NCBI RefSeq assembly: GCF_900098745.1
Contig: NZ_FQTT01000012.1
Location: 123,403-187,402, forward strand
Origin: Actinomyces glycerinitolerans
GTDB taxonomy: Bacteria; Actinomycetota; Actinomycetes; Actinomycetales; Actinomycetaceae
Length of the DNA: 64,000 nucleotides
Direction of reading: 5' to 3'
Part shown: in pieces, positions 19,276 through 27,535 of the stretch
Layout: each line of letters opens with the position of its first letter
Numbering within the stretch: the first letter of the stretch is position 1
Translations under genes and position numbers: made by a program
The notes under the pieces: generated by a model
Told to the model about the DNA's origin: nothing
Database searches by the model: none
What the model saw: the letters and a program-made list of their open reading frames with translations, nothing else

Positions 19276-20661
19276 ATGATCAATGCCGACGCCGTTTCCG
19301 CCGCCGTCCACGACTCCTTCGACCGGGTTGTCCGCGACCTGACCGAATTGGTGGCCATTCCCTCCGTCTCTGCCTCCGGGCACGACCCCGCCCAGGTGGA
19401 GCGCTCCGCGGAGCACGTGGCTGCGCTGCTGCGCGACGCCGGCCTGGAGGCCCGCGTCACCTCGGTACCCGGCCCCGACGGCCCCGGTCGTCCGGCGGTG
19501 CTGGCCCACCGTGACGGCCCGGTCGGCTCCCCGCGCGTGCTGCTGTACGCCCACCACGATGTGCAGCCGGTCGGCGACCCCTCCAAGTGGCGCCAGTCCG
19601 ACCCCTTCACCGCCGAGCGGCGCGGCGAGCGGCTGTACGGGCGGGGCACCGCCGACGACGGCGCCGGTGTCATCTCCCTGGTGCACGCCCTGCGGTTGGC
19701 GGCCGAGCTGAACGACGGCCAGCTGCCCTGCTCGGTGACCGTGTTCATCGAGGGGGAGGAGGAAGTCGGGTCGCCGTCCTTCGAGGCGTTCCTGGACGCT
19801 TACCGCGAGCAGCTGGAGGCCGACGTGATCGTGGTGGCCGACTCCTCCAACTGGCGGGTGGGGGTGCCCGCACTGACCACCTCCCTGCGCGGGGTGATCC
19901 AGGTGGATGTGCGTCTGGACGTGCTCGACCACGCCCTCCACTCCGGCCAGTACGGAGGTCCGATCATCGACGCCGTTACCGCCATGTGTCGGCTGGTGGC
20001 GACCCTGCACGACGACGTCGGCGATGTGGCCGTGCCTGGTCTCGTCTCCCGGCCCGTGGCGGCCGGCGCCCCGGACTACTCCGACGCCGACTTCCGCGCC
20101 GACGCCGGCGTGCTGGATGGCGTGAGGCTGGCGGGCAGCGGTGAACTGACCGCCCGGCTGTGGACCAAGCCGGCGCTGTCCGTCATCGGCATGGACGTGA
20201 CGCCGCTGCGGGTGGCGGGCAACGTGCTCGCTCCCTCCTGCACCGCTCGACTCTCGATGCGCATCGCCCCCGGGCAGGACCCGGCCGCCGCACTGGCGGC
20301 CTTGAGCACTCATCTGGAGACCCATGCGCCCTTCGGGGCGCGGGTGACGGTCAGTGCGGGCGAGATGGGCCCCGCCTTCGACGGCGGCGCCGACAGCCCG
20401 GCCGCCCGCGCCGCCCACTGGGCGCTGACGCAGGCCTTCGGCACTGAGGCGGTCAACATCGGCCAGGGTGGCTCCATCCCCTTCATCGCCACGCTGAAGC
20501 AGACCTTCCCAGACGCCCAGGTACTGGTCACAGGAATTGAGGACCCGGACACGCGCGCCCACAGCGAGGACGAGTCCATGCACCTGGGCGACTTCGAGCG
20601 CATCGTCGCCGCGGATGTCCTGCTGCTCGCGCGCCTCGGCGGCGTGGCCTCCGCCGACTGA
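19276..20661 (+). CDS. M20 family metallo-dipeptidase
   Basis: Di-zinc peptidase of the M20/M28 superfamily, 461 residues, probably cytosolic and acting on dipeptides or related amides. Metal-binding and catalytic motifs in order: YAHHDVQPVG (His and following catalytic Asp), GRGTADDGAGV (bridging Asp), EGEEEVGSPS (base Glu and metal Glu), and a C-terminal ARAHSEDESM (metal His). The central dimerisation domain is intact. It precedes the glycerate-kinase-like gene by 22 bp on the same strand, likely an operon. Confidence 0.9.
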   Translation: MINADAVSAAVHDSFDRVVRDLTELVAIPSVSASGHDPAQVERSAEHVAALLRDAGLEARVTSVPGPDGPGRPAVLAHRDGPVGSPRVLLYAHHDVQPVGDPSKWRQSDPFTAERRGERLYGRGTADDGAGVISLVHALRLAAELNDGQLPCSVTVFIEGEEEVGSPSFEAFLDAYREQLEADVIVVADSSNWRVGVPALTTSLRGVIQVDVRLDVLDHALHSGQYGGPIIDAVTAMCRLVATLHDDVGDVAVPGLVSRPVAAGAPDYSDADFRADAGVLDGVRLAGSGELTARLWTKPALSVIGMDVTPLRVAGNVLAPSCTARLSMRIAPGQDPAAALAALSTHLETHAPFGARVTVSAGEMGPAFDGGADSPAARAAHWALTQAFGTEAVNIGQGGSIPFIATLKQTFPDAQVLVTGIEDPDTRAHSEDESMHLGDFERIVAADVLLLARLGGVASAD

Positions 20662-20683
20662 CCTCGCGCAGGCGGACACGTAT

Positions 20684-21874
20684 ATGCGCGTACTTCTGGC
20701 GCCCGGCCCCATGTACCCCGAGCCGGGCGGTGTCCCGCTGGTGACCCCGGAAACCGGCCTGGCTGCGGCCGCCGCCGCAGACGCACTCGCCTCCGGTTGG
20801 GCGGGCGAGCGCCCCGACGACGTCCTCACGCTGCTGCCGCTTCCCGACGGCGGCCCCGGCACCGCCCAGGCGATCCCCGCCGCGGCGGTCATCTCCCGCG
20901 CGGTGCTGCAGGCCCGCGGGCCGTTGGGGGAGGTCCGCGAGGTGGACCTGCTGCGCCTGCGGCCTGCGGTCGCGCCCCGCGCGGGCGCGACGGGAGCCAC
21001 CTGGCTGCTGGACGCCGCTCGGCTGGTCGGTCTGCCGTCCGGCCGCGATGAGGCGGCCCGCGAGGCCGAGGCCGGGACGACGCTGGGGCTGGGACAGGCG
21101 CTGGCCGCGGCGCTCGGTGCTACCGCTCCCGGTGACACGCTGATCGTTACCCTGGCATCCACAGCCGTCCACGACGGCGGAGCGGGAGTGCTGGACGGCA
21201 TGGGCGGTCTGGAAGCCGCCCGGGGACTCTGCGATGGACGTGAGCTGCTGCTCGCCCTGGCCGACGACACGCCGCTGGGGGGTGTGTCCGGCGCCGGCCA
21301 GAGCCTGAGCGACCTAACCAGCCTGTCTAGCGCGCGTGCGCAGGCGCTGAACCGGCGGGCCTGCGCCGCGGCGTCGCAGATCGCGGCCCGGGCCGCCGTG
21401 CCCCGGCCGGACTCGCTCCCGGTGGTCGGCGGCGAGCCCACGCAGGCACAGTTGCTATCCGCCACCGCCCGGGGCACGGGGGCCGGCGGGGGAGCGGCGC
21501 TGGTGTTGCGGGCCCTCGGCGCCCGCGCCCTGCCCGGCCCCCGCGTCTTGGCGCTGCTGCTGGGTCTGGAGGATTCCGTGGACGGGCAGGATCTGGTGGT
21601 GACCGCCACCGGCGAGGCCTACGACGTCGTCGCCGACTCCGTGACCGCGGTGGTCGGTGAGGCGGCTGGGGCCTGGGCTCTGCCGACGGTGCTGGTGGCG
21701 GGCCGGTTGGCCGTGCCGCGCGGTGAACTCGCGGAGGCGGGCATCGTGTCGGCGTACTCGCTTGAACAGCCGCGCACGGTGGAAGACCAGGCGTGGAATG
21801 CCGGCGGGGCGGTGGCAGTGGGCGCGCGGTTGGAGGCGATCGGCGCGCGGCTGGCCCGCACCTGGTCCCGCTGA
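20684..21874 (+). CDS. Glycerate-kinase-like protein with degenerate motifs
   Basis: 396-residue protein with the two-domain layout of type I glycerate kinases: an N-terminal segment resembling the usual ALLPLADGGEGT region (LLPLPDGGPGTAQ at about 46-58), a Gly/Ala-rich middle, and a C-terminal VVTATGEAYD that replaces the usual ITGEGRLD box. The N-terminal PDSFKG box is replaced by PGPMYPEPGG. Catalysis on glycerate is therefore doubtful. ATG 20684 is chosen because the family-like N-terminus begins there; the frame runs further upstream inside the dipeptidase gene. I infer a diverged family member. Confidence 0.65.
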   Translation: MRVLLAPGPMYPEPGGVPLVTPETGLAAAAAADALASGWAGERPDDVLTLLPLPDGGPGTAQAIPAAAVISRAVLQARGPLGEVREVDLLRLRPAVAPRAGATGATWLLDAARLVGLPSGRDEAAREAEAGTTLGLGQALAAALGATAPGDTLIVTLASTAVHDGGAGVLDGMGGLEAARGLCDGRELLLALADDTPLGGVSGAGQSLSDLTSLSSARAQALNRRACAAASQIAARAAVPRPDSLPVVGGEPTQAQLLSATARGTGAGGGAALVLRALGARALPGPRVLALLLGLEDSVDGQDLVVTATGEAYDVVADSVTAVVGEAAGAWALPTVLVAGRLAVPRGELAEAGIVSAYSLEQPRTVEDQAWNAGGAVAVGARLEAIGARLARTWSR

Positions 21875-21919
21875 GAGCCTCGCACCGCCCTCGGCGGGAT
21901 TTGGGACCGGGGGAAGAGA

Positions 21920-22951
21920 TCAGGAGACCATGGCGTGCGGGGCGGGGGCCGTGGAGCCGCGCACAATCAGGTCGGGCTTGAACAGCAGTTCCGTGTCGGC
22001 CGGATGCTCGCCGGCGATGGCGGACAGCAGTGTGGTTACCGCCGCCCGGCAGATCGCGGCCACCGGCTGACGCACCGTGGTCAGTGGGGGGTTCATCATG
22101 GGAATCAGCGGGGAGTCGTCGTAGCCGATGACGGACACGTCCTGCGGGACGTGCTTGCCGGCGGCGCGCACCCCGGAGATGACGCCGAGCGCCATAATGT
22201 CCGACCCGCAGATGATGCCGGTGCAGTCCTGCTCCAGCAGCCTGCCTGCGGCGCTGGCGCCGCCCTCATAGGTGTACAGCGTTTCCACGATGCGCAGCGG
22301 CTGGTCGGGCAGGTTGGCGCGCATGCCGTCCTCGTAGCCGGCGGTCTTGCGCTGTGCGGGCACCATTCGCCCGGGGCCGGTCGCCAGACCGATGCGGGTG
22401 TGCCCGAGGCTGGCCAGGTGGTCTACCGCCATGCGGGCCGCGGCCCGATCATCGGTGGCGAATCCGGGCACCTTGATGGTGGATGCGTTGCCGTTGACGG
22501 TTACCAGGGGCACGCCCCGGTCCCGCAGCCGCTGGTAGCGGGTGACGTCGCCGCCGGTGTCGGAGTGGCGGCCGGACACGAAGATGATGCCGGCCACGCC
22601 CCGGTCCACGAGCATCTCAATGTACTCGTCCTCGCTGGTGCCACCCGGCGTCTGGGTGCACAGCAGCGGGGTGTGCCCGCTGGGGGCGAGTAGCTGCTCG
22701 ATCTCCTGGGCGTATAGGGGGAAGATCGGGTTGGTGAGCTCGGGGACGATCAGCCCCACCAGTCCCTTCGAGGTCTGGCGGAGTGACTCCGGGCGTTCGT
22801 AGCCGAGCAGGTCGAGGGCGACGAGCACCTGACGTCGGGTCGCTTCGGCTACGTTCGACTTGCCGTTGAGAACCCGTGACACGGTCGCCGTCGAGACGCC
22901 CGCCTGCTCGGCGATGTCGGCGAGGGTGATGCGCTGTTGCACGATGCCCAT
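21920..22951 (-). CDS. LacI family transcriptional regulator, probable maltose regulator
   Basis: 343-residue LacI/GalR repressor. The N-terminal helix-turn-helix reads ITLADIAEQAGVSTATVSRVLNGKSNVAEATR, followed by a hinge and a periplasmic-binding-like sensor domain with VGLIVPELTNPIFPLYAQEIE. I chose ATG 22951; the frame continues to 23017 without a domain. It is the last gene of the maltose cluster, so it most likely represses malEFG in the absence of maltodextrins, as MalR does in related actinobacteria. Candidate operators of TTGCA half-sites lie at the malE promoter. Confidence 0.9.
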   Translation of the reverse strand: MGIVQQRITLADIAEQAGVSTATVSRVLNGKSNVAEATRRQVLVALDLLGYERPESLRQTSKGLVGLIVPELTNPIFPLYAQEIEQLLAPSGHTPLLCTQTPGGTSEDEYIEMLVDRGVAGIIFVSGRHSDTGGDVTRYQRLRDRGVPLVTVNGNASTIKVPGFATDDRAAARMAVDHLASLGHTRIGLATGPGRMVPAQRKTAGYEDGMRANLPDQPLRIVETLYTYEGGASAAGRLLEQDCTGIICGSDIMALGVISGVRAAGKHVPQDVSVIGYDDSPLIPMMNPPLTTVRQPVAAICRAAVTTLLSAIAGEHPADTELLFKPDLIVRGSTAPAPHAMVS

Positions 22952-23028
22952 CCTAAAGGGAAACCGACTGATACTGCCGCCACGCGGCGGTACTTGGTAC
23001 GGGTTGAGACGAGCCATGCATACCGCGC

Positions 23029-24693
23029 CTAGTGCGTGCAGATCTTATCGGTGCGGGGAAGCACCGCTCTCAAAGTGACGATGGCTGAACCGGGTCCGGT
23101 GGCGTTCACGGTCAGGTGGCCGTCCGCGCCGCCGATCACGGTGACGTCGACGCCGTCCATTGCATGCACGTCGTCCACCGCCCCTGCGGGCAGGCACGCC
23201 AGCGGCAGGTCCACCGTGGCACCGGCGGCACGGGCCAGCGCCACCAGCACGTCGCCATCCGGGTGAGTGCGCAGCCACACCAGCAGGTCCTCGTCGGCGT
23301 ACACCCAGCGCATGCCGCCGCGACGCAGCGCCGGCAACTCGTGGCGCAGTCGGCTCAGCTGCCGGTAGCGCCCCAGGGTGACGCGGTCCACAGGGCCCCA
23401 AGCGCCGTCGGGGCCGAGCTCGTCGGTGGGGGCGGCGCCCGGCGGGGCGGTCCACGGCATGGTGGTGCGGGAGTGCTCGCCGGTGCGTCCCGTGGCTCCG
23501 AGCTCATCGCCGGAGAACACCGTCGGCACGCCCGGTGCGGTGAACAGGGCGGTGGCCGCCACCAGTTGTGCCTCCCGGGAGCCGACGACGGTGCGGATGC
23601 GGGGCGTGTCGTGCGAGCCCAGCAGATTCATGGAGTGGGTGATGGAGGTGGCCGGCATGTGTGCGGTGTACTCGCGCACCCCCTGGGAGATCGGCCCGCC
23701 GGGAAGGCGCGGGATCCCGGTGGGGATACCCAGCCAGTTCAGGCCGTCGGCCGGGTCGGGGTGGGCCAGCCAGGACCACAGCGGCCGGGTGAACCCGTGG
23801 TAGTTCATGGTGCCCTGCCAGCCGGTCCCGGTCAGGTCGCCGGAGGCGTCGTGCCCGTGCTCGGCCACCAGCCATAGCTGGCGTCCGGTGACGGCCCGCC
23901 GGAACCAGTCGTGAGTGACGCCCGTGTGGTTGGTGGTCAGGTCCAGCACCAGCCGCATGTCGCGGTCGTGCAGGGCCTGAGTCAGCCGGGCCAGCGCCGC
24001 GTCGCCGCCGAGCAACGCGTCCACGTGGTCGAAGCTGTTGGAGTCGTAGCGGTGCACGGAGCCGGCCGGGAAGACCGGAGTCAGGTAGACGGTGTTGACG
24101 CCCAGCTCTTGCAGGTAATCCAGGTGATCGACGATTCCATCCAGATCGCCGCCGTACCAGGCCGCTCCGCTGGGGTCTCCCGCGACCGGCGGCTCGTCGA
24201 GCCACGCGTGTGCCTGCGCCCAGGCGGGGGCGGTGCGTTCACGCGGTGGGGTATGGGCGGAGAAGCGGTCCGGGAAGATCTGGTAGCACACGGCGTCGAG
24301 TACCCAGTCGGGCGCATCGTCTTCGGCCAGGACCCGGAAGTCCATGGCGTCGGGGACGTCGTGGTCGGCCAGGCCGGCGGCGTGGAACCAGACGTAGGGG
24401 CGGTCGGAGTCCGGCGTCAGCAGCAGGAACCGGTAGTGGTTGGTGGGGTTGACGAGCCGGAGGGTCGCCTCCCACCAGGCCCCGGCGTCGGTGCGGGCCA
24501 CCAGCTGGGCGGCGGACAGGGACGGCTCGCCGTCGACCACCTGGCGCAGGATGATGTGCTCGGGTTGCCAGGGGGCGGGCACCCACAGTCTGGCGCTGAG
24601 TTCGGCGCCGGGGCGGCGCGTGCCCAGCAGGTAGGCGGGCCCGGTGTCATGATGGGGCTGGTTCAGATAGTGCGTGGTGTTCAGACAGGTCAT
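23029..24693 (-). CDS. GH13 alpha-glycosidase with an internal deletion of the nucleophile region
   Basis: 554-residue GH13 protein with an N-terminal carbohydrate-binding-like domain (about 1-115) and a TIM-barrel domain beginning VCYQIFPDRF. Region I is DLTTNHTG (251-258), the candidate acid Glu278 is in VAEHGHD, and region IV is LLGSHDTPRIR (357-367). Only about 22 residues separate region I from the acid Glu, where GH13 enzymes have about 100, and region II with the nucleophile Asp is absent. The frame is intact, so this looks like an in-frame deletion joining residues near 266-267. Activity is probably lost. It follows malG by 35 bp. Confidence 0.85.
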   Translation of the reverse strand: MTCLNTTHYLNQPHHDTGPAYLLGTRRPGAELSARLWVPAPWQPEHIILRQVVDGEPSLSAAQLVARTDAGAWWEATLRLVNPTNHYRFLLLTPDSDRPYVWFHAAGLADHDVPDAMDFRVLAEDDAPDWVLDAVCYQIFPDRFSAHTPPRERTAPAWAQAHAWLDEPPVAGDPSGAAWYGGDLDGIVDHLDYLQELGVNTVYLTPVFPAGSVHRYDSNSFDHVDALLGGDAALARLTQALHDRDMRLVLDLTTNHTGVTHDWFRRAVTGRQLWLVAEHGHDASGDLTGTGWQGTMNYHGFTRPLWSWLAHPDPADGLNWLGIPTGIPRLPGGPISQGVREYTAHMPATSITHSMNLLGSHDTPRIRTVVGSREAQLVAATALFTAPGVPTVFSGDELGATGRTGEHSRTTMPWTAPPGAAPTDELGPDGAWGPVDRVTLGRYRQLSRLRHELPALRRGGMRWVYADEDLLVWLRTHPDGDVLVALARAAGATVDLPLACLPAGAVDDVHAMDGVDVTVIGGADGHLTVNATGPGSAIVTLRAVLPRTDKICTH

Positions 24694-24727
24694 CGATCGG
24701 TTCTTGGGATGGCTATTACGGGCGGGG

Positions 24728-25663
24728 TCAGCCCTTGACGGCGCCGGCGGTGGCGCCGCCGACGATGTACTTCTGCAAGTACTGGAATAGGGCGATTACC
24801 GGCACCATCGTCATGACCGAGCCGGCGGCGAAGATGCCGAGGTTGTTGGAGCGGTCGCCGGAGAGCATGCCGTACAGGCCGACGGCGAGGGTCTTCTTGG
24901 AGTCGTCGGTCAGGAAGATCGAGCCCAGCAGGAACTCGGAGATGATGCCGACGAAGGCCAGCAGGAAGGTGGTCGCCAGGATCGGCTTCAGGGAGGGCAG
25001 CAGAATGCGGTAGAAGACCTGCCAGTGGGTGCAGCCGTCGAGGATGGCGGCCTCGTCGAGCTCCTTGGGAATGGTGTCGAAGGTGCCCTTGATCAGCCAC
25101 ACCTGCCCCAGGGCGCCGCCCATCAGCGCCAGGCAGTAGCCCAGCAGCGTGTTCAGGCCGATGCTGGGCAGCACGTCGCCGATGCCGGAGATCATGTTGT
25201 AGATGGCGATCATCGACAGGGTGGTGGGGAACATCATGATCAGCAGCAGCGCCAGCAGGCCGCCGCGGCGCCCCTTGAAGCGGAAGCGGCTGAAGGCGTA
25301 AGCGGCCAGCACGGAGAAGAAGATCTGCGCCGCGGCCACGACCGCGCACACGATCATGGTGTTCAGGTACCAGCGGGTGAATGGCCCCTTGTCGCCGCCC
25401 AGCAGTGTCTGGTAGTTAACCAGGCTTACCCGGGTGGGGATCAGCGAGGTGGAGGCCACGGTGCCCAGGGGGTTCAGCGAGGCGGAGATGACGTACAAGA
25501 TCGGGAAGGCGGCGAACACGAGCGCCAGCACGCCGACGACGTGACGCCAGCCGATCTCGCGGAACCACCGGCTGAAAGGCATCTGGTTCTGTTTCGGTGC
25601 CGTCTCGGGGACGCCGGTGGGGCGGGGCGCCGTGGAGGTGGTGGCGGTTTTTGCTGCAGTCAT
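24728..25663 (-). CDS. malG: Maltose/maltodextrin ABC transporter permease MalG
   Basis: 311-residue inner-membrane permease with six expected membrane segments. The EAA motif (ELDEAAILDGCTHWQVFYRI...P) lies around 216-241 and couples to the ATPase. Its C-terminus GGATAGAVKG is family-typical. ATG 25663 begins MTAAKTATT; the longer frame reaches 25744 and overlaps the malF 3' end without a domain. It follows malF by 25 bp. No malK is encoded nearby, so a shared ATPase (MsiK type) must be located elsewhere. Confidence 0.93.
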   Translation of the reverse strand: MTAAKTATTSTAPRPTGVPETAPKQNQMPFSRWFREIGWRHVVGVLALVFAAFPILYVISASLNPLGTVASTSLIPTRVSLVNYQTLLGGDKGPFTRWYLNTMIVCAVVAAAQIFFSVLAAYAFSRFRFKGRRGGLLALLLIMMFPTTLSMIAIYNMISGIGDVLPSIGLNTLLGYCLALMGGALGQVWLIKGTFDTIPKELDEAAILDGCTHWQVFYRILLPSLKPILATTFLLAFVGIISEFLLGSIFLTDDSKKTLAVGLYGMLSGDRSNNLGIFAAGSVMTMVPVIALFQYLQKYIVGGATAGAVKG

Positions 25664-25688
25664 TTTCAAACAGTCCCTTCCGACGCTT

Positions 25689-27320
25689 TCAGTTGATGTC
25701 TTCGAGGCGGCGGGTGGCGGTGAATTGCGCCGCGGCCAGGACACCGGTGATGACGAACAGGACGACGGAGACAGCGGAGGCGAAGCCGTAGTCGGCCCCC
25801 GACCCGCCGAAGGCGATGCGGTAGACCATCGAGATGAGGATGTCGGTGCCGCCGCGCGTGTACTCGCCGGCGGCGAAGGGTCCGCCCTCGGTGAGTAGTT
25901 GGATGGCGTTGAAGTTGTTGAAGTTGAAGGCGAAGGTGCTCACCAGCAGCGGCGCCACCGAGACCAGCAACAGCGGGGTGATCACCCGGGTGGTGGTCTG
26001 CCAGCCGGAGGCGCCGTCGATACGGGCGGCCTCCTTCAGGTCGTCGGGGATCGACTGGAGGGCGCCGGTGCAGACGATGAACATGTAGGGGAAGCCCATC
26101 CACAAGTTGGTCAGCAGTACGGCCACCTTCGCCCAGTTCGGGTCACCCAGCCAGTTGATGTGCAGATTCAGCATCTCGTTGATCAGGCCGAAGTCGCGGT
26201 TGTAGAAGTTGGACCAGATCAGCAGCGAGATGAAACCGGGCACCGCATAGGGCAGCAGCAGGAAGGAGCGGTACAGCTTCTTGCCGCGAATACGGTCGTC
26301 GTTGAGGGTGAGTGCCAGGAAGTAGCCGAGCAGGAAGGTCAGCAGCATGGAGCCGCCGGCGAAGACCAGGGTCCAGGCGAAGGCGCCGCCCAGCTGCTTG
26401 AGCAGGCTCTGGTTGCCGAACAGGCGCTGGAAGTTGGCCAGGCCAACGTTCTGCTTCCAGGACTGGGCGAGCTTGTCGCCGTTGGCGTTGACGAAATAGT
26501 CGGAGCTGCCGACCTTCTGCACCGTGTAGACGTCGCCCGTCTGAACATTCGTTATCGAGTCGGCTGCTTCGTCGTACACCATCGTCTTGGTGCCCTCGAA
26601 GGCGGAGCGCACGCCCTGGACCTTGATGGCACTGGCGTCGGAGACCGACAGGGTCAGGTTGGAGATGGTGTCGTAGGCGGTGTTGATCTGCTTGCCGGTC
26701 AGGATGGTGTAGCCGTCGGCGGCGGTGACGAAGCCGTCGGTGACCGTCAGGTCCACGTCGGTGGCGGGCTGAACCGTCTCGCCGTCGGCCCCGTAAAGCA
26801 CCTCGTCGGTTTCGGTGTCCACCAGGAACAGGGTGAAGGGACCCTCTTCCGCGCTGCCGGTCGTGGCCACCGACAGGTTGTACAGCGGGGAGTCGGCGGC
26901 CTGGACCACGGAGTTGTTGGTGATCGTGGTGATGGCGTCTTCCTTGGTGCCGCGGAATCCGTCACCGAAGTTCGTGAAGGCGGTCTGGATCGTCATCACG
27001 ATCGGGACGATCAGGAAGACCGCCAGGAAGAAGGTGCCGGGGAAGAAGTACTTGCCCGGGATGAACCGGTGGGTGGAGTACAGCACGAAGATGGCGACGG
27101 TGGCCGTCACCACGATGAACAGCCACAGCCACATGCGCGCGGCGATGAGCAGCGGCACCAGGTAGGCGGCCAGGGCCAGGGCGGCGCCGAGGACGAGCAC
27201 TCGTCCGAGCACGGAGCGGATCGTCGTGGTCCGCTCCCGCAGCGTGCGCCGGGAGGATTCGGGTTGGTCCGCGCCTGTGGCGGCGTGGGCGCCGTCTTTG
27301 TGGGCGGTTGGGGACGTCAT
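25689..27320 (-). CDS. malF: Maltose/maltodextrin ABC transporter permease MalF
   Basis: 543-residue permease with an N-terminal cytoplasmic tail, about eight membrane segments, and a large extracytoplasmic domain of roughly 180 residues (about 125-310), equivalent to the MalF P2 domain that contacts MalE. The EAA motif is EAARIDGASGWQTTTRVITP near 432-451. ATG 27320 starts the family-like N-terminus; an extension to 27494 reads the leader. The 5' leader carries three tandem 12-bp repeats and, further up, the terminator hairpin after malE. Confidence 0.93.
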   Translation of the reverse strand: MTSPTAHKDGAHAATGADQPESSRRTLRERTTTIRSVLGRVLVLGAALALAAYLVPLLIAARMWLWLFIVVTATVAIFVLYSTHRFIPGKYFFPGTFFLAVFLIVPIVMTIQTAFTNFGDGFRGTKEDAITTITNNSVVQAADSPLYNLSVATTGSAEEGPFTLFLVDTETDEVLYGADGETVQPATDVDLTVTDGFVTAADGYTILTGKQINTAYDTISNLTLSVSDASAIKVQGVRSAFEGTKTMVYDEAADSITNVQTGDVYTVQKVGSSDYFVNANGDKLAQSWKQNVGLANFQRLFGNQSLLKQLGGAFAWTLVFAGGSMLLTFLLGYFLALTLNDDRIRGKKLYRSFLLLPYAVPGFISLLIWSNFYNRDFGLINEMLNLHINWLGDPNWAKVAVLLTNLWMGFPYMFIVCTGALQSIPDDLKEAARIDGASGWQTTTRVITPLLLVSVAPLLVSTFAFNFNNFNAIQLLTEGGPFAAGEYTRGGTDILISMVYRIAFGGSGADYGFASAVSVVLFVITGVLAAAQFTATRRLEDIN

Positions 27321-27366
27321 CGTCGAAGGACCTTTCACAATGCTGAAAGAGGCTGAAGAGACAGGC

Positions 27367-27403
27367 GTGAAAACAGACGTGAAAACAGATATGAAAAACA
27401 GAC
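27367..27403 (+). repeat. Three tandem 12-13 bp repeats in the malF leader
   Basis: GTGAAAACAGAC, GTGAAAACAGAT and ATGAAAAACAGAC follow each other without gaps at 27367-27403, in an otherwise GC-rich leader. A/T-rich phased words here may bind a regulator or keep the leader unstructured; the function is unknown. Confidence 0.6.
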
Positions 27404-27495
27404 AGGGCGAGCGTCCGGCCGGCTCGGGGAGCGGTCGGCGCAGGTCAGGGGGGCCGTCGGCGGCCGGCGGGCGACGGCCGGGAGGCGCGGTCATG

Positions 27496-27528
27496 GTGAG
27501 GGCCGGCGGCGAGGCCGCCGGCCCTCAC
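27496..27528 (-). terminator. Intra-operon hairpin after malE
   Basis: Perfect 15-bp inverted repeat with a 3-base loop (arms 27496-27510 and 27514-27528), eight bases after the malE stop. Such a hairpin probably reduces read-through into malF and stabilises malE mRNA, giving excess binding protein. Confidence 0.75.
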
Positions 27529-27535
27529 CCGCGGT

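Noticed and set aside
19231..21609. Long open frame on the minus strand opposite the dipeptidase and glycerate-kinase-like genes
   Set aside because: Arg/Ser/Pro-rich composition typical of GC-rich antisense frames, no domain, and the plus-strand genes are well supported.
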